Origin: Octadecabacter arcticus 238
GTDB lineage: Bacteria > Pseudomonadota > Alphaproteobacteria > Rhodobacterales > Rhodobacteraceae
DNA length: 64,000 nt
Direction of reading: 5' to 3'
Assembly: GCF_000155735.2 (NCBI RefSeq)
Contig: NC_020908.1
Location: forward strand, 1,679,001 to 1,743,000
This document shows, one piece after another, positions 36,036-45,031 of this stretch. Under the pieces are notes generated by a model that saw only the letters and a list, made by a program, of their open reading frames with translations, did no database searches and was not told the DNA's origin. Within the stretch, counting starts at the first letter, position 1; every line of letters begins with the position of its first letter. The translations under genes were made by a program, and so were the position numbers.

Positions 36036-36046
36036 GTCTCTTCTAA
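35705..36046 (+). pseudogene. IS3-family OrfB, N-terminal fragment
   Basis: The frame is open from inside orfA (GKELTAPNVRRAAARLAMRD). It shows the HTH_21-type region DISQRRACRLVGVDPKTVRR and KRRPFGYRRIGVLLERKGMI, NHKKLYRLYTEEKLGVRRRR. It then breaks off (GSRTPRCLF, stop) before the DDE domain. About 110 of the usual ~280 residues remain. Confidence 0.8.
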
Positions 36047-36127
36047 GGGTGTCTGGATAAACCAACGAGCTGGGAGCGCAGGATATTATTATGGTGCGCC
36101 ACGCAGTGGATGACAGATATCATAATG

Positions 36128-37012
36128 TTAACCAAAAGTCCTTTTTCGGCTTAAAAAATCCCAAAAAATGCTCACTGCTTTGGAGTTTGCGAGCACGGGT
36201 TTTTTCGCCAGATAGATTTGACGCATCTGTATATGGCGCAACGGCTTTACCGACACGCCTTGTACGTCTTCCGGCAGTGACAGGGAGGTAACAACAGCAT
36301 TTCCCATTCCGGCTCTAACCAGTGCAAGTATTGAATGGGTTTGTTGTATACGATGCTTTATATCTGGAGTAGTTGCCGCTCCCTCGAACCACTCCAGAAT
36401 GGCGACCTCACTGCCTGCCAAGGTCATCACAAAAGGCGCACCAGCCAAGTCTGCAGGACCAATAGTGGGTTCTTTAGATAAAGCGGACCCATCTTGAACA
36501 AGCGCCACCAATTGGTCCGCAGCTATCGGTATCGCATCGAATTCATCAATTGGGTGCCCCAGAACGGCTACGTCCACATTACCCTTGACCAGATCCTTTC
36601 GCGTCATCTCATCGGACCCTTCCAGAATGCTCATTGAAATCCCCGGATAGCACTTGGCAAATTGAGCCATAAGATCAGGAAGGATGCGCGTTGACCCAGA
36701 TGGTCCAAAAGATCCGATACGCACTATACCTCCTTTACCTTGTTTTAGGGTCTTCAGCCGTTCATTCAGCGTCCGGATGGAACGATCAATTTCAAGAGCA
36801 TGGGCGACAACTAACATGCCTTCCTCAGTCAAAGTCAGCGGGCGGACGTCACGGCGCAGTAATTTCAGGCCAATACCGTCTTCGTATTTGCTAATGGACC
36901 TGCTGATCGCTGACTGGGTAACACCCAACGCAGTGGCAGTTTGGGAGACGCTCCCAGTCGTTTGCATACTTTGCAGCGCGCGCAGCAGCGCAAGTGAGGG
37001 GCCAACTACCAT
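36128..37012 (-). CDS. LysR-family regulator
   Basis: 294 residues. N-terminal winged helix-turn-helix LALLRALQSMQTTGSVSQTA, TALGVTQSAISRSISKYEDG, followed by LLRRDVRPLTLTEEGMLVVA. The C-terminal effector-binding domain is complete (VRIGSFGPSGSTRILPDLMA, DVAVLGHPIDEFDAIPIAAD). Divergent from the dioxygenase/sulfite-oxidase-like pair, with only 77 bp between its start and that of the dioxygenase, so it most likely activates those genes in response to their substrate. Confidence 0.88.
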   Translation of the reverse strand: MVVGPSLALLRALQSMQTTGSVSQTATALGVTQSAISRSISKYEDGIGLKLLRRDVRPLTLTEEGMLVVAHALEIDRSIRTLNERLKTLKQGKGGIVRIGSFGPSGSTRILPDLMAQFAKCYPGISMSILEGSDEMTRKDLVKGNVDVAVLGHPIDEFDAIPIAADQLVALVQDGSALSKEPTIGPADLAGAPFVMTLAGSEVAILEWFEGAATTPDIKHRIQQTHSILALVRAGMGNAVVTSLSLPEDVQGVSVKPLRHIQMRQIYLAKKPVLANSKAVSIFWDFLSRKRTFG

Positions 37013-37031
37013 AGTCTATGAGTTCTAGTCA

Positions 37032-37066
37032 TTTTGTTTTGCAAAGCAATGCACATACAAAACTCT
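37032..37066. promoter_or_regulatory. Candidate LysR-type binding region
   Basis: In the gap between the LysR gene and the dioxygenase gene, TTGC-AAA-GCAA (37039-37049) is a short inverted repeat nested inside a wider one, TTTTGT (37032-37037) and ACAAAA (37061-37066). LysR regulators bind such dyads in divergent promoters. Suggestive only. Confidence 0.4.
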
Positions 37067-37089
37067 TGAACCAGAAAATAGGAACTCAA

Positions 37090-38154
37090 ATGCAAAACCC
37101 ATCCACCCCAGACGCACGTCCCGAGACCTTTAAAGGGCCTTCTGCATGGTTGGGCAAAAATATGGTGAAAACCCCAGAAGCTTGGCTTTACCAGCTAACG
37201 GCAGTGGATGTTGATGATCTTGAAGCCGCGGCAACCCACTTCCTAAGCTTAGGATTGGATGTCGCTGAAATCAGAAAAGAGACCTTTCCACTCGCAGCAT
37301 TTGGAGAGCACATCTTGCAACTAAAGCAAAAACTTCTATCCGGCATTGGTCTCGAGGTTTTGCGTGGGCTACCAATTTCAGGTTATTCAAAGGCCTTTGC
37401 TGCAACAATATTTTGCGGCATTGGCGCGCATATGGGCAGTGCGCGGTCACAGAATGCAGAGGGGCATATATTGGGCCATGTTCGTGATATCGGAGCGGAT
37501 GAAAGCGATCCCAATAGTCGCATTTACCAGACCTGCGAACGTCAGACATTTCATACGGATAGCGCAGATGTTGTTGGTTTGCTGTGCATCCGCGAAGCGA
37601 GAGAAGGTGGAAAATCACTGCTCGTGAGTGCGGAAACAATCTATAATCGGATGAAGCAAGAACACCCTGATCTGCTGGAAAAACTCTTTGATCCGATTGC
37701 AACGGACCGGCGTGGCGAGATTCCAAATGGGGCCAAGCCTTATATGGAGATCCCAGTGCTAAGTTGGTATGAGGGCTATCTGACCGTCTTTTACCAACGT
37801 CAATATATTGAAAGCGCCCAACGGTTTGAAGGCGCCATGAGGCTGTCTCCAGAGCATGTTGAAGCGTTGGACATGTTTGACGCCTTGGCGAATAATCCCG
37901 AACTTTGTTTTGGCATGCAGTTGCAGCCGGGGGATATGCAGTTTGTTTACAACCACTCTCAGCTGCACGACCGCACTGGATTCCTCGACTGGCCGGACCC
38001 AAGCCAACGACGCCACTTGATGCGCTTATGGCTGTCGATTGAAGGGGATCGCCCGTTACCTGAATCCTTCAAGGAACGTTATGGCACAATTGAAGTTGGG
38101 AACCGGGGTGGTATCGTCACCAAACATACCAAATTACGTGCGCCAATTGACTGA
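37090..38154 (+). CDS. TauD/TfdA-family Fe(II)/2-oxoglutarate dioxygenase
   Basis: About 354 residues. The iron-binding HxD is in RQTFHTDSADVVGLLCIREA and the distal His and oxoglutarate-binding Arg in SQRRHLMRLWLSIEGDRP. VLRGLPISGYS is the usual strand preceding the core. Such enzymes hydroxylate the carbon next to a leaving group, releasing sulfite from sulfonates (TauD) or related products. I start at MQNPSTPD, after AGGAACTCAA; the longer open frame begins in the divergent promoter. 17 bp downstream lies a sulfite-oxidase-like gene, which supports a sulfonate substrate. The exact substrate is unknown. Confidence 0.82.
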   Translation: MQNPSTPDARPETFKGPSAWLGKNMVKTPEAWLYQLTAVDVDDLEAAATHFLSLGLDVAEIRKETFPLAAFGEHILQLKQKLLSGIGLEVLRGLPISGYSKAFAATIFCGIGAHMGSARSQNAEGHILGHVRDIGADESDPNSRIYQTCERQTFHTDSADVVGLLCIREAREGGKSLLVSAETIYNRMKQEHPDLLEKLFDPIATDRRGEIPNGAKPYMEIPVLSWYEGYLTVFYQRQYIESAQRFEGAMRLSPEHVEALDMFDALANNPELCFGMQLQPGDMQFVYNHSQLHDRTGFLDWPDPSQRRHLMRLWLSIEGDRPLPESFKERYGTIEVGNRGGIVTKHTKLRAPID

Positions 38155-38171
38155 GAAAAATAGGCATAGCA

Positions 38172-39266
38172 ATGAGCAAAAATCCATTTCAGATTTATTC
38201 TGATAAGCCAATAACAGTGGACGGAATTTATAGCCAAGCTGAAGTTGGTTTGGCAAATCGAAATAGTGGGAATTTGTTGGAGACTTTAGCCCTAGATATC
38301 ACCCCCACGGGATGTCATTATCTGCTCAATCACTTTGATGTTCCAGTGTTGGATCCTAAGGCACATAGATTAAAGTTTTCAGGTTCATTTGAAGCGCCGT
38401 TTGAGGTGTCGATGGCAGAAATTATGAATTTGCCTGCGGAAACAATGCCGGTAACCATGGAGTGCGCTGGCAATGGTCGCGCCGGTGTTTCACCGCGATC
38501 CCATTCTATGCCTTGGATGTATGAAGCCGTTGGCACATCTGAATGGACAGGAACAAAACTTGCACCTTTAATTGAAAGATCTTGCCCCAAAAACAGTGTT
38601 GTCGAGATATCGTTTACCGGCGCGGACTACGGTTACGACATGGGCGAACCTCACTTCTTTGGACGCAGTCTAACACTTGCTCAAATCAAAGAACTGGATG
38701 TTTTGCTGGTCTATGCCATGAACGGCGCACCTCTGCTTCCTCAACATGGTGCTCCTTTGCGGGTCATTGTTCCTGGTTGGTATGGCATGGCAAGCGTTAA
38801 GTGGCTTACAAATATCACAGCATTGACTGAGCCATATGATGGATATCAACAGGTTAAGACCTATCGTTTCAAGGTGCATAAAGATGATCTAGGCATCCCC
38901 ATTCAAACTATACGCGTTAAATCTCTTATGGTTCCGCCCGGGGTTCCCGATTGGTCGACGCGCAAGCGTTTTGTATCAGCAGGTGCGGTTGATTTGGTCG
39001 GTAGGGCATGGTCAGGCGACGGTGTTCCAATTGTTAAGGTCGAAGTTGAGGTTGCCGGCGAATGGAGAAAAGCAAATCTTTTGGAAAAGAAACATCGCTA
39101 TGCGTGGCAAAAGTGGTCATTGTCATGGCAGGCTGAACCGGGAGAATATATTTTGAGATGTCGTGCTAGCGATATGAATGGCAATATCCAACCACTTGAT
39201 CCGCCTTGGGATCAGGCTGGTTTTGCAAATAATGCTGCCCAACGCGTACACGTGTTTGTCGAGTAA
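38172..39266 (+). CDS. Sulfite-oxidase-like molybdopterin enzyme
   Basis: 364 residues: an N-terminal oxidoreductase molybdopterin-binding domain (LNHFDVPVLDPKAHRLKFSG; the Mo-ligand Cys in VTMECAGNGRAGVSPRS; FTGADYGYDMGEPHFFGRSL; GAPLRVIVPGWYGMASVKWL) and a C-terminal Mo-co dimerisation domain (AWSGDGVPIVKVEVEVAGEW; WSLSWQAEPGEYILRCRASD). This domain order is that of sulfite oxidases (SorA/SOX type). No signal peptide is seen, so probably cytoplasmic or exported in complex. Would oxidise sulfite, fitting release of sulfite by the dioxygenase upstream. No cytochrome subunit gene follows. Confidence 0.85.
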   Translation: MSKNPFQIYSDKPITVDGIYSQAEVGLANRNSGNLLETLALDITPTGCHYLLNHFDVPVLDPKAHRLKFSGSFEAPFEVSMAEIMNLPAETMPVTMECAGNGRAGVSPRSHSMPWMYEAVGTSEWTGTKLAPLIERSCPKNSVVEISFTGADYGYDMGEPHFFGRSLTLAQIKELDVLLVYAMNGAPLLPQHGAPLRVIVPGWYGMASVKWLTNITALTEPYDGYQQVKTYRFKVHKDDLGIPIQTIRVKSLMVPPGVPDWSTRKRFVSAGAVDLVGRAWSGDGVPIVKVEVEVAGEWRKANLLEKKHRYAWQKWSLSWQAEPGEYILRCRASDMNGNIQPLDPPWDQAGFANNAAQRVHVFVE

Positions 39267-39498
39267 TGACAAAGGATTATGTTATACTTTACCTGAATTT
39301 AAAAATTTCTCAGTTCATTTATTTTTGATATTTGCGATGAGCTGCTTCACTCAGACATAGGATCGCTCCAATTAAAGTATGCATACAAGTCGATTCAAGT
39401 GGCTAATTGTTCCATCCCGGATGATCACATTGATCCTCGGCGTTAGGCCTTTTTCATGGCAAGGTCGGTTTTAGAGGACATTCGGAAGGAGAAACGTG
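39267..39498. other. Intergenic stretch, including left end of an IS481 remnant
   Basis: No gene seen. An A/T-rich stretch follows the sulfite-oxidase-like stop. From about 39408 (TGTTCCATCCCGGATGATCA) onward the sequence probably belongs to the IS481-type element whose transposase starts at 39499. GGAGAAACGTG supplies its ribosome-binding site. Confidence 0.35.
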
Positions 39499-39586
39499 AT
39501 GCTCGTTCGACTGCATAGCCAAGAGACGACAACACCGAAGATTAGAGCGGCAATTCAAGCCTGCGAAGATCCGGCCTGGATGGCTT
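39499..39586 (+). pseudogene. IS481-family transposase, N-terminal fragment
   Basis: The frame MLVRLHSQETTTPKIRAAIQ, then ACEDPAWM, is the standard N-terminus of IS481-type transposases (helix-turn-helix region). It is cut after about 28 codons by the IS30 element beginning at 39584. The remainder is not found downstream. Confidence 0.65.
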
Positions 39587-40273
39587 AGGCTCAAGATTGA
39601 ATTGCGACAGCTTCCGCCCTGAGGGCATAGGATGTTGCTATGGAAAGCCACTACAAACACTTGAACGCCGAGGAACGCGGCGTAATCTTTGTAGAACATC
39701 AACGGGGCTCAAGCCTGCGTGAGATTGGCCTCCTTCTGGGGAGGCATCACGGCACTATCGGGCATGAATTGAAGCGGGGCGTCGTGGCTGGTGGCTACGA
39801 CCCTCAGGTGGCACGGCGTGCTTATAATACTGCGCAGCGACGTTCTGGTCGGCCGCGGAAATTGGCCCCTGGTGCCCCGTTTTATGATTGGGTGCGCAAC
39901 CGTCTGATCCATTGGCGCTGGTCGCCAGAGCAGATTGCGGCCAGACTAATGCTTATGCATCCAGATGATCCCAGTCAGCGCATCAGTCACGAAGCGATCT
40001 ATGCTGCAATCTACGCTCAACCACGTGGCGGGTTGAAGGTGCTGATGATTGAGGCGCTGCGGCAGGCCAAGCCGAAACGCGGCGTGCGACGCAATACCTT
40101 GGCGGGATCCGCTATGGTACCGGAAACGTTGCGTATTATCCATCGTCCCGAAGACATCGAGGCACGCCTGGTTCCCGGCCATTGGGAAGGAGATCTGATC
40201 AAGGGGGCTTTCAATCGCTTAGCGATAGGCACGGTTGTGGAACGCAAGACGCGCTTCGTCATTCTAAGCAAGA
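39584..40273 (+). mobile_element. Truncated IS30-family element
   Basis: The left end CTTAGGCTCAAGATTGAATT matches the end of the IS30 element in rhaT. Its right part is missing from about 40273, where the IS91-type element begins. Preceded by TGG, as at the other IS30 site. Confidence 0.8.
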
Positions 40274-40359
40274 TGCAGGGCTGTACCGCCAGCGCTGCTC
40301 ACTCGAAAGCAGCTATTGGCGCAGCTGCAGCGAACGGCAGCTATCCGCCCTTCATGTAG
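39640..40359 (+). pseudogene. IS30-family transposase, C-terminus lost
   Basis: The first ~210 codons are good IS30 transposase: HLNAEERGVIFVEHQRGSS-like start (HYKHLNAEERGVIFVEHQRG), RISHEAIYAAIYAQPRGGLK, and VPGHWEGDLIKGAFNRLAIG with the first catalytic Asp. After VILSKMQG the frame reads into foreign sequence (CTASAAHSKAAIGAAAANGS) and stops. The second Asp and Glu are missing, so it is inactive. About 65% like the rhaT-linked IS30 transposase by eye. Confidence 0.85.
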
Positions 40360-40530
40360 AAATGTGCATGGCGCAGCATTTGTCACTACCGGCCCATGCA
40401 CTAAATCGCTTCGCGTTAGGGGCGCTTGTTGCGGGTGTAGCGTTGAACAGGGATTTGTTTCGCTTTTTGTGATGTTGGGTGTGTGCTGTTGGTCGAGGTG
40501 ATTTTGCCTCAATTGACAGAGGGTTTTCCC

Positions 40531-41442
40531 ATGAACATTCAACAACCGACACCAATGACACCCCTTCGCGCGCGCATGATCGCGGATATGTCAGGGCGCA
40601 ATCTCGGCCCTGCGTCCAAGTCCAGCCACCTGCGCGCCTGCAAGCGTTTTGCGGCTTGGCTCGGGCGGTCTCCGGAGACTGCCACGCCAGACGATGTGAA
40701 GTATTTCCAGCAGTATTTGGTCGAGAGCGGCGTCAGCATTTGCACGCGGAACCAGACGATGACTGGCGTCAAGTTTCTGTTCCGCGTGACCCTGAGACGT
40801 CATGATCTCGTGGCTGAGATTTTTCACCTTAAAGAGCCGGTAAAGATACCGCTGGTTCTCAGCAAGAAGGAGATCAAGCGCTTCTTAGCCATGGCCCCCA
40901 GCCTTAAGGCACGGGTAATGTTGTCGCTGGCCTATGGCTGTGGATTGCGCGCAGGCGAAGTCGTGCGGCTCAAGGTCGGCGATATTGATAGCGATCAGGA
41001 GATCATCCGCATCGTGCAATCGAAGGGGCGCAAGGATCGTAACGTCATGCTGCCTGTGGATATTCTGAGTCTTCTGCGTGACTGGTGGAAAGAGCGGCCA
41101 ACCAGTCAGGACAGGGATGTGCCAGTGTCCGAACGTGTCCTTTTCCCCGGCTATTGTGGCAAGTACCTCTCAGCGCGACAGATCTCGCGCTTGTTCAAAG
41201 AGACTGCGCAGGAGGCAGGGATCACCAAGCCGGTCACGTTGCACACTTTGCGCCATTCTTTCGCGACCCACCTGCTGGAAAGCGGCGTCGATATCCGCGT
41301 CATTCAGGCGCTTCTTGGCCATGCCAAACTGACGACGACAGCACTCTATGCGAGCGTGGCAACCGGTATGATCGCGGCGGTGGACAGTCCGCTGGATGAC
41401 CTGAACGGGCCCAAGCGCAAGAAGGGCAAGGCCAGACCCTAG
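40531..41442 (+). CDS. Tyrosine recombinase of IS91-type element
   Basis: About 303 residues with an N-terminal SAM-like core-binding domain (SSHLRACKRFAAWLGRSPET) and a C-terminal catalytic domain: first Arg in LAYGCGLRAGEVVRLKVGDI, Lys in VQSKGRKDRNVMLP, His-x-x-Arg in VTLHTLRHSFATHLLESGVD, His in IQALLGHAKLTTTALYASVA with the nucleophile Tyr. XerC/D-like. Starts at MNIQQPTP. Pairs with the IS91 transposase nine bp downstream; this pairing is known for a subset of IS91 elements. Confidence 0.88.
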   Translation: MNIQQPTPMTPLRARMIADMSGRNLGPASKSSHLRACKRFAAWLGRSPETATPDDVKYFQQYLVESGVSICTRNQTMTGVKFLFRVTLRRHDLVAEIFHLKEPVKIPLVLSKKEIKRFLAMAPSLKARVMLSLAYGCGLRAGEVVRLKVGDIDSDQEIIRIVQSKGRKDRNVMLPVDILSLLRDWWKERPTSQDRDVPVSERVLFPGYCGKYLSARQISRLFKETAQEAGITKPVTLHTLRHSFATHLLESGVDIRVIQALLGHAKLTTTALYASVATGMIAAVDSPLDDLNGPKRKKGKARP

Positions 41443-41451
41443 TAGGCTCTC

Positions 41452-42660
41452 ATGTCGGGTCCACTACTGGAGGTCGCGGATATCTTCCACGCCCATGGTG
41501 CTGTGTATCGTGCGGCAAACAAGAGCCACATCAGCCTGAACCAGTTCAAAGTCATGAGTGCGATTGAGCGTTGCCGCACGGCGGCGCTTGGCGGACATGT
41601 CGCGCGCTGCGCCGACTGCGCACACGAGCACATCGCCTATAACTCATGCCGCAATCGTCACTGCCCAAAATGTCAGGCGGGTGCCGCCAAAACTTGGCTG
41701 GCGGCGCGCGAGGCAGAACTGTTGCCGGTGCGGTATTTTCACTTGGTCTTCACACTGCCCAAGCAGATCGCAGATATTGCACATCAGAACAAACGCGAGA
41801 TCTACAATCTATTGATGCGCGCCAGCGCGGACACGGTGATCAAAATCGCCGCCGACCCCAAGCACCTTGGTGCGCGTGCGGGCATGATTTCGGTGTTGCA
41901 CACTTGGGGCTCGGCGATGACGCACCACCCCCATATCCATATGATCGTCCCGGGCGGTGGCCTGTCTACGGATGGTTCAAAATGGATCAGCTTCCGCAAG
42001 AACTTCTTCCTGTCCGTCCGAGTTCTGTCCCGTCTGTATCGCCGTCTCATTCTGGAAGGCCTGACCAAGCTGCACAAAGCCGGGAAGCTGCAATTCTTCG
42101 GTGAACATTCGGGCCTTATTGATCGCAATACCTTCGAAGCATTTCTCAAACCCCTGCGCCAAATCGACTGGGTCGTTTACGCCAAAGAACCCTTCGCCGG
42201 GCCCAAATCCGTGTTGACCTATCTGTCGCGCTACACGCACAGGGTGGCAATATCCAACAGCCGTTTGATCCGTTTCGATGCGCGCAGCGTCACCTTCCGC
42301 TTCAAAGACTACCGTCTTAAAGGCGCGGGTCGCCACACCACCATGACGCTGGCGACGTCAGAGTTCATCCGCAGGTTCCTGATCCACGTTTTGCCCAGAG
42401 GCCAGCACCGCATCCGTCACTATGGCTTCTTCGGAAACGGCAACCGTGCAGCCAATATCGCAAGGATCAGGCTGCTGCTCGGAGCCAAAACGCCAGATCA
42501 TCAGCACATCGATGACACCAACACCGACGATGCCGATAAGCCGCCACGCACCCTCGCGCTACCATGCCCGTGTTGCGGTGGGCAACTGATCATCTTCGAC
42601 ACAATCGAGCCAGCACAACACCCCCGAGCACCACCAAAACCACAAAGGGCCGCAGCATGA
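41452..42660 (+). CDS. IS91-family transposase (HUH rolling-circle type)
   Basis: 402 residues. N-terminal zinc-binding domain CADCAHEHIAYNSCRNRHCP plus KCQ; HUH motif in MTHHPHIHMIVPGGGLS; catalytic Tyr region VLTYLSRYTHRVAISNSRLI. C-terminal CPCCGGQ zinc knuckle-like stretch. Nicks one strand and moves the element by rolling-circle transfer. Appears full length. Confidence 0.93.
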   Translation: MSGPLLEVADIFHAHGAVYRAANKSHISLNQFKVMSAIERCRTAALGGHVARCADCAHEHIAYNSCRNRHCPKCQAGAAKTWLAAREAELLPVRYFHLVFTLPKQIADIAHQNKREIYNLLMRASADTVIKIAADPKHLGARAGMISVLHTWGSAMTHHPHIHMIVPGGGLSTDGSKWISFRKNFFLSVRVLSRLYRRLILEGLTKLHKAGKLQFFGEHSGLIDRNTFEAFLKPLRQIDWVVYAKEPFAGPKSVLTYLSRYTHRVAISNSRLIRFDARSVTFRFKDYRLKGAGRHTTMTLATSEFIRRFLIHVLPRGQHRIRHYGFFGNGNRAANIARIRLLLGAKTPDHQHIDDTNTDDADKPPRTLALPCPCCGGQLIIFDTIEPAQHPRAPPKPQRAAA

Positions 42661-43351
42661 TCCGCGCCCCGTACATCACGAACGACACTCGCAGCCGCAG
42701 GCTATATCTCCTGCGAACCAATCATCACACGCTGATCAAACTATCCATGTGGAAAAAGTTGATGACGACGAGAAAATACCACGCAGCTCGACCACATGTT
42801 GGCAAGGCTGACCCCGCGCTTAGCCTAACGGGGTACGTGAAACGGGTCTGTCAGATCATATCCAAGGCAAGCCCACAGCCCAAATCCCCATAGCAACAAA
42901 CGGCCCACCAAGCCCAACCCCGCGATTTCCCGCTTGAGCGCTTCTCTGACGCCAGGCAACGTGCCGCGTCACTCAAACGGTGCGCATGTGGCGTCCGAGA
43001 AACCTACACCTTAGCTGCCGTTGGTCCGTTCGAAATTCTCGCCTGCCGTCTTCCCCGAAGCGGACGTGGGCACTACCGATCGATACGCAGGCGATTTTGA
43101 TCTTAGCTTGGGGTCACAAGCAGAATGATCTGAAGCAGCTACTGCCGTGGAGTTTTGGGACGTGAAGCGCCGCTTACTAACATATGGCCCTCTGCATCAT
43201 TACATTAAAATGATGGGTTACGTCTGCATCAAGGAGATGAATGACGGCGTCTATTGCAGCATGGATGTTAGCCTGGATCGTGATGAGCAACCCACAAGGA
43301 CCCCGACGACATTCGTGCGATAAATTAAGTACTAAATTCTAGGAGACTTCT
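42661..43351. other. IS91 terminal region and unassigned sequence
   Basis: No convincing gene. The first ~350 bp is the non-coding end of the IS91-type element. A short frame at 43210-43323 (37 codons, MMGYVCIKEMNDGVYCSMDV) is open, but its codon use is not convincing and no ribosome-binding site is clear beyond AAGGAG inside it. Left unannotated. Confidence 0.4.
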
Positions 43352-43582
43352 ATGAAATATACCATTTTTATGACGCGGTATTGGCAAGGCGTCGGCTCAC
43401 TCCGCATTGAACGTGTCACGGCGGATAGCGTGATGCTCGCCATTGTTCAGGCTAAAAAAACTGTTCTTGATAGCGAAGACGTTCCGTCCGATGTCGTTGT
43501 GCATTTTGATATGGCCTTCATGTTCCATATTTATCCAATCGAAACACCAGAAGTCCTGCGCGTTGCAGCCGCTGACACTTGA
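43352..43582 (+). CDS. Small hypothetical protein
   Basis: 76 residues, MKYTIFMTRYWQGVGSLRIE at the N-terminus and VVVHFDMAFMFHIYPIETPE later. The ATG is preceded by TAGGAGACTTCT, a good ribosome-binding site. No membrane segment or known domain. It sits between the IS91-type element and the interrupted flavodoxin-like gene. Function unknown. Confidence 0.5.
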   Translation: MKYTIFMTRYWQGVGSLRIERVTADSVMLAIVQAKKTVLDSEDVPSDVVVHFDMAFMFHIYPIETPEVLRVAAADT

Positions 43583-43811
43583 TCTACCAAAACAATTAAA
43601 CGTCAGAAGCCTATGCAATTATCGGGTTTCAAAATATTGAACTTACTTGCCATCACCAAAGCAGACCTAAACCTCGCAAATCCCCATCCCATCGTGAATG
43701 TTTTGTTGTGCTGAAATTGTTTCATTCAAGTCAGTTGGCGAAAACTGGTCGATGCTCTAGAACATCATGTGATGGTGCAGCTTTTGATCGTTTATCACTC
43801 CAAGACAGGTG

Positions 43812-45031
43812 CAGGGGAATCGCGTTTGGAACTGAGTGAGTAAAGGATTGCTCTTGCAGGTGATGGCGGGATGGATTCTGGATGGGTGGTTGTTCTCATC
43901 GGGTGCTCATCGCCATGCATATTTTTCTATCCGCCTTCGACGAAGTTCCTGATCCGCGCGCCAGTAACGTGCGCCACGACCTTGGTGAACTGCTCGTTAT
44001 CGCCTTCGTGTCGGTCTTATGTGGATCGACCTCCTGCGCCGAGATGGCCGCATTTGGCCGTGCAAAAGAGAGCTTTTTCAGGAACTTCCTGAAACTCAAG
44101 CATGCCATTCCATCGCATGATACCTTCTCGGAGGTCTTCCGGATCATCGACCCGAAGGCACTCGATGCGGCCTTCAGTAAGGTACTTGCCGATGTGACCA
44201 AGCTCCTCAAAGACGGTGATATCATCGCGATTGACGGCAAAGCGTTACGGGGTGCGCGCGACCCGGGCGAAAGCGCACGGACCCGCATGATGGTCTCAGC
44301 CTATGCCTCGCGGCTGCGCCTGACGTTGGCGACAGTACCTGCCGACCGAGGCACAGAACTCAGCGCGGCCATAGAGGCGCTTGGGTTGATCGATCTGCGG
44401 GGCAAGGTGGTCACCGGTGATGCATTACATTGCAACCGCCGCACGGTTGCCGCAATCAACGCAGGCGGCGGTGATTGGTGCCTCGCCCTCAAGGGTAACC
44501 AGGAATCCCTGTTGTCTGACGCCCGTGGATGTTTCAGCAAGGGGCACAAAAGCGATCCAACAGCCGTTACGGAAAATACCGGCCATGGAAGAAAAGAAAC
44601 CCGTAAGGCGGTCGTGGTATCGGCTAAGGCATTGGCAGAATACCACGAATTCCCTGGCCTCAAGGGGTTCGGTCGCATCGAGGCGACCAGAGAGACGGGC
44701 GGAAAGGTGACCTCAGAGACCCGCTACTTCGCGCTGTCTTGGGTTCCCACACCTGAGGTGCTGTTGGCCGCTGTCCGCGACCATTGGGCCATCGAAAATG
44801 CCCTTCATTGGCAGTTGGATGTGTCTTTCCGCGAGGACGCCGCACGCAATCGGAAAGACAACGGTCCCGGCAACATCGCCGTTCTACGTCGCCGCGCACT
44901 CGACGTCCTCCGGCGTGACACATCCAAGGGCTCTCTCTCCATAAAAATCAAACGTGCAGGCTGGGACACCACCTTCTTACGCAGCATTCTCAGTGACTTG
45001 GCAACAACATGAGCCAAACGCGATTGCCCTG
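43812..45031 (+). mobile_element. ISAs1-family insertion sequence
   Basis: 1220 bp with inverted repeats CAGGGGAATCGCGTTTG and CAGGGCAATCGCGTTTG. Flanked by a perfect 10-bp duplication AAGACAGGTG (43802-43811 and 45032-45041). Simple insertion into the flavodoxin-like gene. Confidence 0.95.
43915..45012 (+). CDS. ISAs1-family transposase
   Basis: About 365 residues. N-terminal DDE_Tnp_1-associated region (FLSAFDEVPDPRASNVRHDL, LGELLVIAFVSVLCGSTSCA), first Asp in IAIDGKALRGARDPGE, second Asp in GKVVTGDALHCNRRTVAAIN, and Glu in VRDHWAIENALHWQLDVSFR. The start at MHIFLSAF is chosen by similarity; the frame is open 11 codons upstream. Intact. Confidence 0.92.
   Translation: MHIFLSAFDEVPDPRASNVRHDLGELLVIAFVSVLCGSTSCAEMAAFGRAKESFFRNFLKLKHAIPSHDTFSEVFRIIDPKALDAAFSKVLADVTKLLKDGDIIAIDGKALRGARDPGESARTRMMVSAYASRLRLTLATVPADRGTELSAAIEALGLIDLRGKVVTGDALHCNRRTVAAINAGGGDWCLALKGNQESLLSDARGCFSKGHKSDPTAVTENTGHGRKETRKAVVVSAKALAEYHEFPGLKGFGRIEATRETGGKVTSETRYFALSWVPTPEVLLAAVRDHWAIENALHWQLDVSFREDAARNRKDNGPGNIAVLRRRALDVLRRDTSKGSLSIKIKRAGWDTTFLRSILSDLATT

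Larger units (their letters stand above)
40274..43010 (+). mobile_element. IS91-type element with companion tyrosine recombinase
   Basis: Two adjacent plus-strand genes, a tyrosine recombinase and an IS91-family HUH transposase, with ~250 bp of non-coding sequence before them and ~350 bp after. The left boundary is where the IS30 gene is broken (about 40274); the right boundary is approximate. No terminal inverted repeats are evident, as expected for rolling-circle IS91 elements. Confidence 0.7.

Noticed and set aside
43210..43323. 37-codon frame before the small hypothetical gene.
   Set aside because: Short, no clear ribosome-binding site and no recognisable features; could be chance.
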